From NCBI RefSeq assembly GCF_021730395.1, contig NC_069370.1, forward strand, positions 70,201,501 through 70,265,500: 64,000 nt of DNA, read 5' to 3'. The notes under the pieces are model-generated. The model was not told the DNA's origin. It did not search any database and saw only the letters and a program-made list of their open reading frames with translations. Below are positions 49,946 to 60,544 of the stretch, in pieces. Source of the stretch: Mercenaria mercenaria. Taxonomy: Eukaryota; Mollusca; Bivalvia; Venerida; Veneridae. Each line of letters starts with the position of its first letter. The first letter of the stretch is position 1. Made by a program: the position numbers and the translations under genes.

Positions 49946-52783
49946 CACGCCATGTACCCGGATAATCCTAACTCTGTTCAGCGACCTTAACTCAGTGCCA
50001 ACATGGCTGACAGAAAGACGATGTATGTAGTTAATTTCCTTGTCTTTTTTCATGTTTTATGTGAGTATGCAATGTTAGCGTAAAACTTTTGATAGTCATA
50101 ATATCCTGTATTGATAAAATGTCTTGTGTACTAAATATTCCAATCGAAGTGTCACATTATGTGGCCGGAATTCAATAAAATGTTCTCAAAAATGTCTTCA
50201 AAATGAACATGTTTTATGTTTCTAACTGTTTTAAAGTACCAGAAATTGCAGTAAGACCTTACTTATTAAATGTATTAGTTCCATAAATATCTCTTTGACA
50301 ATGTTTAACAGTATCAAAGTTTGAAATTGATTTTTATAGCTTAAAAAATGTATTGATTATGAGGTAGGTTTAAATTTGAGGATAATTCCTAACTGGTATA
50401 GGAAACAGTGCTGGATAAATATGAACTTAGAATGGATAAACACCTAACCAAACGAAAACGGCTGTTCGTCTGTGCTTTTTTATGGACTGCTGATGATCGA
50501 AGTTCTTTGATCTACCCACCCCTGCAGGGATGTGGAATTCCTATGTCCAACTTATCCGACTCCTGTTTTTTTGCCGGCGGACAAGTGCATTTTTCATTCT
50601 GTGTGTCCGTGGACAAGCATACTTTTTCAGGTATAAAATAAGAAAACATAAAATATCATTTAGAGTGTGTGTTGCTTCAAGTGTATGGAGGTGATAAAGA
50701 TAATGGGTTCTTTGACTTGGTCTCGCACACACTGTAACTCGGTAACTATGATAAAATATCAGAGAAGATTTAGATACAAGAAGATTTATTTAACGTCGGA
50801 AAAGTATAAACATATAACCCTAGCTTAAAGCTATTTTCCGACAAACACATGTAAATAAGCTCAACATAAGTAAAACAGCTGTGATAAAATGCAAATATGT
50901 TAAAGCACATTAAAGCAAATAAAGCATCTGGCTCTAAGTAGATAATTAACAAATCACAAATCATACATGTTACAGCGCATTAAAACAAAATAGCACATAT
51001 GTACTAGCAAGGAAAAAGGTAATTTACCACATACAGATTTAGCACATTTAAAGCAACATAAAAAATTATCTGACACTACACAAAAATAAGAAGAGTCACA
51101 TTGTACAACATGCATTAAAAAAAACATAAAAGAAGAATTCATATACATGCTAAAGGGAACATAAGAACTACTTAAAGTAGCCGAAGAACAATATTTGCAT
51201 CATCAGCATATAGCATTCTGTAACTAAAACTAAAAAAGGAAAACAAGAGTTACACACAGAGAACTAAACGGACATTTAAAGACATCAGAAACGTAAACAA
51301 CTTAAAAAAAAGCATTATGACAAGTTTGTAAGTAGAATTCTAACTGCTGAGACAATAAGTCACTGTCAAAGGAAATATTTGACCCAGTAGTCGGCCAAAT
51401 TAAAATCAAAAGCACACAGAGATCGCAAGTTTGACTAAAACAAGTCGGAACGTTTTAAGAGTCTTTCTCTGAATTCATCTGGCTTTGCAGAACTGCGTGG
51501 GCAGTGTTTCGGGCATGACCTCAAAACATCCCGAACACTGCTTACGCGATTTCAGACTTTTATAAACGTTAAAAGGCAAATATTTCAACAGCTTATTTTT
51601 TACCCCAGTTACTGTGATATGCTTTTCTTTTCATTGTCCTAAATAAAGAACTCGATCTCTAGTCTATTTGCGCTTTCATGAAGGTTTAATATTACAAATC
51701 AGAGCAAATGAAATTTGACAATGGACAAGTAGATTTTTAAGTGTCCGTGAACAAGTGAAAAATGTGAGGTTACCCACACCCCTGTCCCGTCAATCCATGC
51801 ATCACCCCTACCACACAACACATACACACTTTTCTTCCCTATTTACCGTCTGAAAAATATCATATTTAATAATTAATCATAAATCTAATCCCATTTAAAC
51901 AATATGAAAAATATTCCATTAGCACCTCTATAAAAATCTCTTACACTATACGATATACAAGATTTGAACCAAACACAATTGTGGGGGTTGGGTACTACAG
52001 AAATTCGAACATCGGTGGTATTAAATAATTTCTTATGTAAATATAATAATTTTGACTTTATACTGAGTTATTTTTTAGGGTTTATCCAGACTATTCCAAA
52101 CATTGCTATTTGCATAATATTAAAATTATGAAAATATATTTGACTGTAGTGGGCATACATATAACATCTTGTAAAATTAATGACAAAGTTTGAAGACAAT
52201 ACCGCTTATAATGTTTACAATAATCAGACCATGTACATGTCAACTCATTCATTTCTATAGAATATTAGTCAGTTAGGTGTTTATCCGTCACACATTTTCG
52301 TGTAAGTTAGGTTTTTATCCATTCCTCATGTAAACTGAGTTCGGTTTTTATCAAGTCAAAGTTAGGTTTTTATCCCTTTTCTCGCTGTCAGTACATTTGA
52401 ACATGTATTGTGTCAGCATGCAGTGGGTTAACAACATAGTGTAAACGGGCCTATAAAGCAGTATATCTTTGCTTTCAAACAACAAAATAGTCGAGGCATC
52501 AAAAGCATAGAAGTATTTTTAAAGATTTTTTGTAAAAGTTTTCATTGAAAAAGTTGCCTTGTTCGTCGTTTTTCCAACTGAAATCACAAGGGTTGATATA
52601 TTTAACATGATACATTTTGAAATAAATATACACTTGATCAATGTATATAGATTTAACAACAGAAACATTCCTTTATACATCGTAATTACACAGAAAACAA
52701 AGTTGTATCGGCTTTACATCCGCCATGTTGGCACTGAGTTAGGATCGCTGAACAGAGTTAAGATTATCCGGGTACATGGCGTG
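49946..52783. mobile_element. Unrecognised 2.84-kb element with 62-bp terminal inverted repeats
   Basis: The arms 49946-50007 and 52722-52783 are both 62 bp, inverted, with only three differences (CACGCCATGTACCCGGATAA start). About 430 bp inside each arm sits an inverted motif: GGATAAACACCTAAC at 50434 and GTTAGGTGTTTATCC at 52272. On the right the motif recurs as GTTAGGTTTTTATCC at 52306 and 52361, with a variant at 52339. That symmetry is what a single element with internal binding sites would show. No transposase-like frame is visible, so it is non-autonomous or internally decayed. I cannot name the family. Confidence 0.6.
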
Positions 52784-53728
52784 GTATTATGATTACTTTT
52801 TTTTCTGGAGTTCATGCATGGTGTCCATGCATGTGCACAACCTGTGGAATAACGCAAACATCAAATAAAGCCCCGAAGGTTTTTGTGTTAAATGTATGCT
52901 AAATTAAAATTCCAACGAAACTTGTTTGCGACTTTTCATTTCTTAATGATTTTGCTCTCCGCAAACATTTTTATCAAATTTTGAATCGAAACAGGAAATG
53001 ATCTAAAAAATGAGTGCTCACATTAAATGTTTCATGTAGAAAAACGAATCCTATTGCCGTTTCCAAATATTACTGCTGTCTAATCGTCATTGCAATACGC
53101 GCATTAACACAAATATAATAAACAAGACTTTCATTGAGGCTAAAACCAGTCAAATTACTTGAATTATTAGATTTATGAATTATAACTGTATTTTTCACTC
53201 TCTTTTAAGAAAAGGCACTCTTTTTGATATTGATTGTGTTAAAATGCCACCCCACCCACGTCCTGTCGAATTATGAACTTACTTTCATATAAGATATCAC
53301 ATCACAACACTGCTCAACTTGTTTGCCATTTTTCTGGACGAACGGTTTCGGTAAACCCCGTCCACGTCTGCTCTCTGCAGTATTCCGTTGAATGTACCTT
53401 GTTTATTTCTTTATTTAGTATGTACTACTTTGATCGACCTTTAAGCTGCATGTTGATATATTTTTACCGTCTGAAGTTGGAAAGGACAGTGTCAAAGTAC
53501 TTCATGTAACATATTATGGGCACACAGTAGACGTACATGCCATACGTCAGACAGTATTGGTTTTCAAAACAATAAATATATGTCGGAATTGACAATAAAA
53601 TGTACAATTTTAAATCAAATTCACGTAAAGTCATTGTAAACTCTTTTAAAGACACATTTTCTTATTATAGTAATATTACGGAAGAGCATTAGTGCCAGAT
53701 GTATGTTATTTATTAACTCGAAATTAGT
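52784..53728. other. Intergenic, nothing recognised
   Basis: No supported feature. Confidence 0.4.
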
Positions 53729-54567
53729 TAACGTTGATGTATAGGTCGTGGCCAAGATTAGGTACCTGGTGAATCCATCGGGTAGCCCTACAGGGTCATA
53801 TAATTAAGATGACCGGGCAGCGTTTGCTCATATTTAAAGAAATATTACTATTTAAACCATGTTTAAGTCTGGAAGGTTTTCGACCTAGTTTGAGCCCATA
53901 CGGCAATGAAATATAGACATACCTTACATGAACGTGTATATATGAGTCTGTCCAAGACCGGGTACCTAGGCAGATCTAGATCTTGACGAGAGGTCATAGA
54001 AGGTGACCGGGAAATATTCAAACTTAGAATACTTAACTATTTTGATCATATCTTGAAGGTTTTCGACCTAGTTCGAGCCCCTACAACCTGGAGATACTAT
54101 AAACGTAAATGAAGGTATATATCCTGGATACAGTTTGAAATCTGGAGTAGCTCTAGAGGCTATGTTAGATCATACATTGATGTATGGTAGTATATGTTCA
54201 AGTCCCTATATGTTGGGTACAATATATAGATGTGTAGATAGATTATTCCACTTCTAAGAGTCAAAAGCCGTCCATTATATATCTGGTCTTTGACAGATGG
54301 ACAGACAGACGTTCAAATTTTGCGGATAAAAGGGCAAGATACGAAGTCGAAATTTCGTGTTATTAACGTTGATGTATAGGTCCTGGCCAAGATTAGATAC
54401 CTGGTGTATCCATCGGGTAGCTCAGCAGGTTCATATAATTAATCTCGAAATTTCGAATTAAGTGAACCGAAATTTCGAGTTACTAAGTCGAAATGTCTAG
54501 TTAGTATCTCGAAATTTCGAGTTAAGTATCTCGAAATATCGAGTTAGTAACCTGAAATTTCGAGTTT
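53729..54567 (+). repeat. Direct-repeat element ending in a palindromic minisatellite
   Basis: A block of about 83 bp (AACGTTGATGTATAGGTC, CATCGGGTAGC) occurs at about 53729 and again at 54363. Between them are two diverged units sharing GGTTTTCGACCTAGTT.GAGCC and a GACAGATGGACAGACAGACG stretch (54293-54312), in Pearl style. It ends in about five units of about 23 bp built on CTCGAAATTTCGAG (54443-54567). Confidence 0.65.
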
Positions 54568-54959
54568 GTATTTAATAAATAAAACGCACCTGGCACTTAT
54601 GCTCTTTGGTATAATACCGTTTTAAATAGATATAAATATAAAGGTACAGGGTTTTGTCTTGAATCTCTTAGTGTTTCCCTTTAAATATCAATACGATTTT
54701 GTTTCATAATGTAATATTTTAATACGAATGTCAGATGAAAAATGTATGAATGAGTCAATCATTTGCTGATATCATGTAAAATGGTGAAGATATATAAGTT
54801 TTTGGTAATTACAGATATTTTATTTTTTAATGTACGTCTAAATTTTCGTTTAATTTTTTCAAACATAAGTAGGCATCTTAATTTCTTTGTGACATTCAAT
54901 GATTTTTTCCGGGGTTGATCTTAATAGAATGACGTGTAATGACGCTGAACATTCATTAA
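54568..54959. other. Intergenic, nothing recognised
   Basis: AT-rich spacer between the repeat cluster and duplication unit B. Confidence 0.4.
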
Positions 54960-55183
54960 GCACTTGAAATATCCGAACGTAATTACATGCAACGGTAGGT
55001 TTACATTGAAATCATGACAGTTTGTCATTTTTATTGCAAAATTATTCATTGACCTAGTTTACATAAAATTCATGAATGAAAGCATATCTTGATTTAACGG
55101 TCTCGTGACTCGCTTTTATATTCTGTCCGTCTATTCCACTTCCCAACCCAAAATGATTTATATGCACTAAGACACTTGCATGC

Positions 55184-55448
55184 TTTTTTTTGTTGGGTTT
55201 AACGTCGCACCGACACATGATAGGTCATATGGCGACTTTCCAGCTTTAATGGTGGAGGAAGACCCCAGGTGCCCCTCCGTGCATTATTTCATCACGAGCG
55301 GGTACCTGGGTAGAACCACCGACCTTCCGTAAGCTAGCTGGATGGCTTCCTCACATGAAGAATTCAACGTGTGAGGCTCGAACCCACATCGATGAGGGGC
55401 AAGTGATTTGAAGTCAGCGACCTTAACCACTCGGCCACGGAGGCCCCT
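55184..55448 (-). mobile_element. Complete tRNA-derived SINE with 10-bp target duplication
   Basis: Perfect ACTTGCATGC at 55174-55183 and 55449-55458. On the minus strand: GGGGCCTCCGTGGCCGAGTG head (A box TGGCCGAGTGG), B box GGGTTCGAGCC, body, then GTGCGACGTTAAACCC and an A-rich tail. The ORF VVKVADFKSLAP across the head is the well-known spurious translation of this SINE type. Confidence 0.93.
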
Positions 55449-56939
55449 ACTTGCATGCTTGATTTCTTGCATGCTTGATTTCATTTTTTACAATATACGT
55501 GAATCGACCTCAGGATGTAGAAATGTGTCTCAGTCGTTTCAACTCAAATATTTAAATAAGTATGCAAGTTATTCTTTAGTTACTAATAAAATAAATCAGG
55601 AGGCTAGAACAAATATTCCATTTAACCTTTTAACCTTCTTAAATCATAAATATATCAGTAACACGTACAACTTTTAGAGATTAATACCAGGTCAGTTGAG
55701 TACATTCATGATTTTAAACAGACTGATTTAAAGGTAGGCTGTCTGTTTTTACAAACCTACTTTACGCATATTACATATAATTATAATCGAATTCAAACTG
55801 ACCTTTCCGATAAAATACACACATGAGAATAGATACAACTCACAGGGGTGGTCAAAACAATCTATTCTGTGTAAATTGGCAATTTAGCAGATATAACCAC
55901 ATCGCTGAGGATGAAAATATTTGTCGTTCCTAGAATATTCTGTCAATAAACAGAAATTCTAATATTTTAAGCAATTGGTTCATTCATAAAAATAAAGTTT
56001 TTTAATTTTATCTGCGCATCTACCACACTATCCTAAGTATCAATAGGCAATATTATTATTTGTTGACTGCACTACTCATTCAATCTTGTAATCCTATTCG
56101 GCAATACTCAGGTAAAAAAAAACTCGTGAATATTTTAAACTAATTGTAAACACAACGTGGAACAATTAATATAAGCATGAATAATTTGGAAAGTGATTTT
56201 CTTTTTGTAATGAATGTAATGCCCTTTAACAAAATTCTTTCCTTCTTTTTATATAATTATGTGCGTTTTGTAACTTTTTAAAGATGGATTCATGTCGCAA
56301 GATGAAGATATAACATTGAAATGTCGAAACGCCATGATAGACCTGTTTTTCTAAAGTACAAAAAATAAAAACTTAGTATTTTCAGTTATTTTTAAGATAT
56401 CAACAATAGATCGGAGTGTGGGGAGACTTTTGTTAGAAAAATATCCAATATTTGTTGCGTGGATATAATTTGATATAAGCTCCTACGTAATCATTGCAAT
56501 GCCAGTGTAATATCCGTGTTTGTATGCACTTGGCTATTTAAAAGCATTGATTTTCTTTGACTTTAATACTTTCACACCCGGGCGAGAGAATTAACTAATC
56601 TAAAATCATTGTTCAGTTCAGAAACATCTACTAATCTAGAAACATCAAGACTAGCCTGAGTGTTATTTTGGTAAACATCGTCATTAGTACACACCCTGAA
56701 CGCTCTGGTATGAATCAGATATTGGGATTAACGTTAATAAACAATACACTTAATTTCTCAGAGACCATTCCTACATTCCTATAGATTATTGATCCGTTTG
56801 TTAATATTCCAACAAACGACCGGAATTACTTATCCTCTTTTGTGACGACATTTAATTTTTACTTCCGTAAACATCATATTTTGCGTGATAAACTCCAACT
56901 TGTTGATGTGTTGATTTCAAGCTCCTCAACATGACATGC

Positions 56940-57057
56940 ATACCAGTATGTGTACCTTTAAATGTTAAAACGTTGTGACAAGTTGTATAAATGTCATGAA
57001 AAACTATGAGCGCAGAACTGAACATCAAGAATCGAGAAAAACATGATTTCTTTTTGA
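56940..57057 (+). promoter_or_regulatory. Core promoter and non-coding exon 1 of peptide gene copy 3
   Basis: GTACCTTTAAATG is followed by AGTTGTATAAATGTCATGA, with TATAAAT at 56986-56992. Predicted start is near 57016. The donor GTAAGT begins at 57058; the acceptor TTTTAG ends at 57443, giving a 386-bp intron. An ATG at 57006 lies upstream of the predicted start site. Confidence 0.72.
57043..57057 (+). CDS. Four-codon upstream ORF (MISF) ending at the splice donor
   Basis: ATG ATT TCT TTT TGA, stop flush with GTAAGT, matching MLSF-stop in copy 2, while most of the rest of exon 1 differs. Confidence 0.45.
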   Translation: MISF

Positions 57058-57463
57058 GTAAGTAAAATATTTTTTGACTAAATTTAAAGTATTTTTATAT
57101 TCGTTCTAATTAGATACTCTTGTTTATAACTAGTAAAATTATCATTAATAAATTAAAAGTAGAAAGTTTGATTTAATTCTTAATCACTGTTTTTTTATTA
57201 ATTTCAATTAATAATTTTTTTTTTCTAAAGTAATAATCTTGATAAGATTTGAAATAGCTTATTTTTGAAGGGTTTAAAAACAAAACACAGAGGAAATATT
57301 TGACGTCTGTTCTTTTTAAAATGTCAATCATAAATTCTAAAATCAAAAAAGACTACATTTTCTTAGACGGCAAAATAAATCTTTTCATGTAAACAATTTA
57401 GTATGAAGGTATTTACGAATTTATTTTTACTTTTTACTTTTAGATTGAAAAGCTCCTAAAGAC

Positions 57464-57664
57464 ATGGGTTTAAAGCTGACATTTTGTCGCCTTTGGAGAA
57501 CTTTGTATTTGGTTTTATTGTGTGTTTCTGTGACACTATGCTTCTGTAGAAGTGTGGGCTGGGTAGGATGTGTGGACTATGGCTGTAGCCATACGGAGGG
57601 TGGACGATGCGAAAACTTTGGAACGAGACCTGATAATGATTGCGTCTGTGTTATAGACCATTGA
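57464..57664 (+). CDS. Secreted six-cysteine defensin-like peptide precursor, copy 3
   Basis: A 66-residue precursor; exon 2 begins at 57444 and this is its first ATG. Residues 1-26 are a signal sequence (CRLWRTLYLVLLCVSVTLC). The 39-residue cysteine-rich part has the family spacing C-x7-C-x4-C-x7-C-x10-C-x-C, with GWVGC, GCS, GGRC, NFG and RPDN. Net charge is about -3 (3 R; 6 D/E), against about +3 in copy 2. It is 46/66 identical to copy 2, and all six framework cysteines plus the extra one at the signal end are kept. Two more cysteines lie inside the signal sequence (positions 8 and 20). The CDS is uninterrupted behind a 5'UTR intron. The poly(A) signal is at 57767, not at the position used by copy 2. 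An acidic defensin-like peptide may have a target other than membranes; that is inference. Confidence 0.88.
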   Translation: MGLKLTFCRLWRTLYLVLLCVSVTLCFCRSVGWVGCVDYGCSHTEGGRCENFGTRPDNDCVCVIDH

Positions 57665-57766
57665 TGAAGTAGAACATAGGGATTTTAGATAATTAATTGC
57701 CTAATTTGTGCCAAAGATGATAGTTTCAAGGTTCAAGCTTGCCAAATCGCCGGATCCGTTATTCGA

Positions 57767-57772
57767 AATAAA
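57767..57772 (+). other. Poly(A) signal of copy 3
   Basis: AATAAA lies 103 bp after the stop; copy 2 has ACAAAT-like sequence at the aligned place. Confidence 0.45.
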
Positions 57773-58480
57773 CTGAGGATTTCAAAAGGTTGTGTTCAGT
57801 AAATGTTGAAGTGTGTTATTGACATATTACGGGCAAGGTGGAATATGACTTCTGTGACGTATTTAGGGGTGTGCCATTTGATATTCATACTTTTATATTC
57901 GATGAAACGGGTATCTTTTATTAAACTGTTTACATGCATAAATATGTTTATTTGCATGAATGCCTTTACATGATATCATCCCAGGGTAAAACTGTTACGA
58001 GAAGATCTTTTCATTAGGTCAGGTTGTCAGGTATCTAGGATAATTGTAATAAAATTAACATTACATCTCTTATACTTTTGTTTATGTTATTCTCTTTATA
58101 AAGCCTACTCGTTATATATAGTGGTTACTCATTCGTCATGTTAATTTGAAAAAAAAGAGTTCTTATAATGGAAAATACAGACATAGCTTTATAGTAAGTG
58201 TTCATGTGTTCAAAAATTATTTCTAAATGACTTAACACAATATGAATCAAGATTCCCCTCCATCCTATGTTTGATGTCGTCAGAGTAAAATAAAGCCATT
58301 ACATAATTTTGGTATTACATCAGTGTAATAAAGATTTGACGCTTACGCCGTTTTAAGTTCAAATTAACTTGGTCTATGACAGGTAAAGATATATTTCAGA
58401 AGGAAAAGCTTACATATCATAAAAATAATTTTATTTTATGTCTTTCCACATTGAATTTATTAAACTCGTTGAAAACAAAT

Positions 58481-59996
58481 TGATAAAATTACTTTTTTAT
58501 CCAACTTGTTCAATAAATTTTATATGAAAAAAGAGTCATGTAATATCTTCTATTTCTTAAGGGTTACGAAATATACCGACCAACTTTACCTCGTTTTACA
58601 TACCAAAAGTTTAAAAACCGTGACTTTGAACTTAATGCACTGTTTGAGAGATAAGGAGTTAAAAGATTTTTTGTCTGACTTATTTAAATGTCGGTCAGCT
58701 CGAACAAAATGTTGAAATATTAGATCATTTACATTGACGTGACATTTGCAAATTCTTTAGCTTTGTACATGATAGTTGAAGAAAACATTAAGCTTATTAC
58801 AAGAATATCGTGTTTCGTGCACATGTTAAGAATATCTTATTCCATGATTTACATGATTGAAATTAATGGTATCTTGTATAATATACATTTTATGAATATC
58901 GTTCATCGTGCGCATATCTTATATCAAGTACATGATGATTATCAGTTTACACTTTTAAGAAAAACGTAATATTTACCATGCATCATCTTGCACACATATA
59001 TATACATGGAATTTCTTTTTTTCCACTGAATTTACATGGAATTTATCATATTTACACGTGATATAAATAGAACAAACAGAACGCACATATAATGAAAATA
59101 AAATTACTATAAAAACATGTGATACATGTATACAAAAGTCCGAAGATATTCGTGTGAAACGAAACTAAGTGCTTTATTACGATATAGAATGACAATTTGA
59201 ATCACTAAAGTTAACTTGTCTTGAAGAATCGGAACTGAAGATTCGTCAAATTGAGCAAAATTCACACAGAAATCACGAAACCCTATCAAAAGGCACTACA
59301 AATCACATGTAGACAAGATATGGAATACTTAGAGGAGTATTATAGTAAAACAAGTCTTGACGAAACGAAATACAAGATTTGTTGGAATGCAGTGTAATTC
59401 AAAGATTATATATGCAGTACAAATATTGTATGTTCACCATTGAAAACGTTCACCTTATACATGTTTCTCCATTGGAATAACATCGTTTGAGTGATTGAAC
59501 TCTTCATTCTGCCTATTAGTTTCCGTAATTTAGTGTCATTTGTAAAGTTTGTAAGTTCATATATCACTTCATGACCAACCTTTGTTTCAATGCGTATATA
59601 GAATAATCAAACACTATTTGATAAAGAGAATCAGTGAAGTTCATTCCACAGAAGCGACAGAATAATATTTTTCTTTTCACATGTACTCGTAATCCATAGC
59701 TTGCTTACTATATGCACAAGCTAAACTATCGTTATCATTTGCACATTCAAATATGAGAACGTGTGTGCTAAAACAGATAGTCGGCGCATTTCAGATCTGT
59801 CCATAAAACACGAAGTTCTGTGTATTCTTCCATGATAAAACCTGTCACATTAAGCAAGTAGTTTTACTTACCTAAACAACTGAGCTTGAATAACCGTTAT
59901 GTTTATCAATGAACACGTTTTCAAAACACATTGTAAATCAACTCCAGATTGTTCTTCCAGACACGTACGGCACTTTATGTATAGGTTAATAAATGG
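58481..59996. other. Intergenic, nothing recognised
   Basis: Several 60-76-codon ORFs lack domains, signals or splice support. Confidence 0.4.
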
Positions 59997-60097
59997 GAGA
60001 GCGGTGCCTTTGAGTGATAATGGCCCTGGCAATGTGATAATAGCCCGAGGTCTATTATCTTTTTCCAGGGCCATTATCACTCAAAGGCACCACTCTC
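59997..60097. mobile_element. Small hairpin element, 33-bp arms
   Basis: GAGAGCGGTGCCTTTGAGTG at 59997-60029 is inverted at 60065-60097 with one mismatch. The centre adds a second hairpin (GATAATAG...CTATTATC). Weaker inverted similarity extends outward to about 59978 and 60135. Confidence 0.7.
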
Positions 60098-60232
60098 ACA
60101 TGTATTTGCCTGTTTATTACATGTTTACCTATAATATAGTAAGAAAAGTTTAGTGTGTTATTTATATGGGTACAATAGCATCTACTGGTATAATAACGTT
60201 CAGATTTTCAGTTTCTATATTTTTTTAATAAT

Positions 60233-60370
60233 AGCCAGGGATAGAAACGTAGTAATCCGTATCGATCCGTACCTGAGCCGTACCTTAAAGTAGTAATCCG
60301 TATCAATCCGTACCAATCCATACTTCTCAGTTACGGATCGACACGGATTACTACGTTTCTATCCGTGGCT
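60233..60370. mobile_element. Hairpin element with iterated AATCCGTA motifs
   Basis: AGCCAGGGATAGAAACGTAG at 60233 is inverted at 60370 (arms about 40 bp). The loop carries repeated TAATCCGTATC/AATCCGTACC units. Confidence 0.7.
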
Positions 60371-60544
60371 AGACGTAGCTATCCGTGCCGTATGTGTGAC
60401 TGGGGTATTAGAGACTATATACTATATAAAACCAAATGCCTTGATAGTTGCACTATGTTGCTTATATTGTTAAAAATAAGTTATTTCACGAAGAATGTAG
60501 GGATAACGCATGTTTTTTTCGTGTTATAACATCTGCAGAATCCC

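Larger units (their letters stand above)
54960..58480 (+). repeat. Segmental duplication unit B (contains peptide gene copy 3)
   Basis: Homologous to 23.15-27.69 kb in the same order and orientation. It lacks the Pearl-like insertion and tandem array of unit A and carries a private SINE (55184-55448). The best-conserved parts are the core promoter, the exon 1 end, the CDS and about 350 bp of 3' flank. Confidence 0.8.

Noticed and set aside
49820-52792. Two ORFs sharing HVGTEL and SLNRV, apparently conserved protein
   Set aside because: The shared part is exactly the 62-bp terminal inverted repeats of one element, read in opposite directions.
55284-55484. 66-codon minus-strand ORF with VVKVADFKSLAP
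   Set aside because: It is the tRNA-like head of a SINE with a clear target-site duplication.
6302-57664. Calling the three peptides canonical invertebrate defensins
   Set aside because: The middle cysteine pair is C-x4-C, not C-x3-C, and spacing does not match known bivalve defensins; only a resemblance is claimed.
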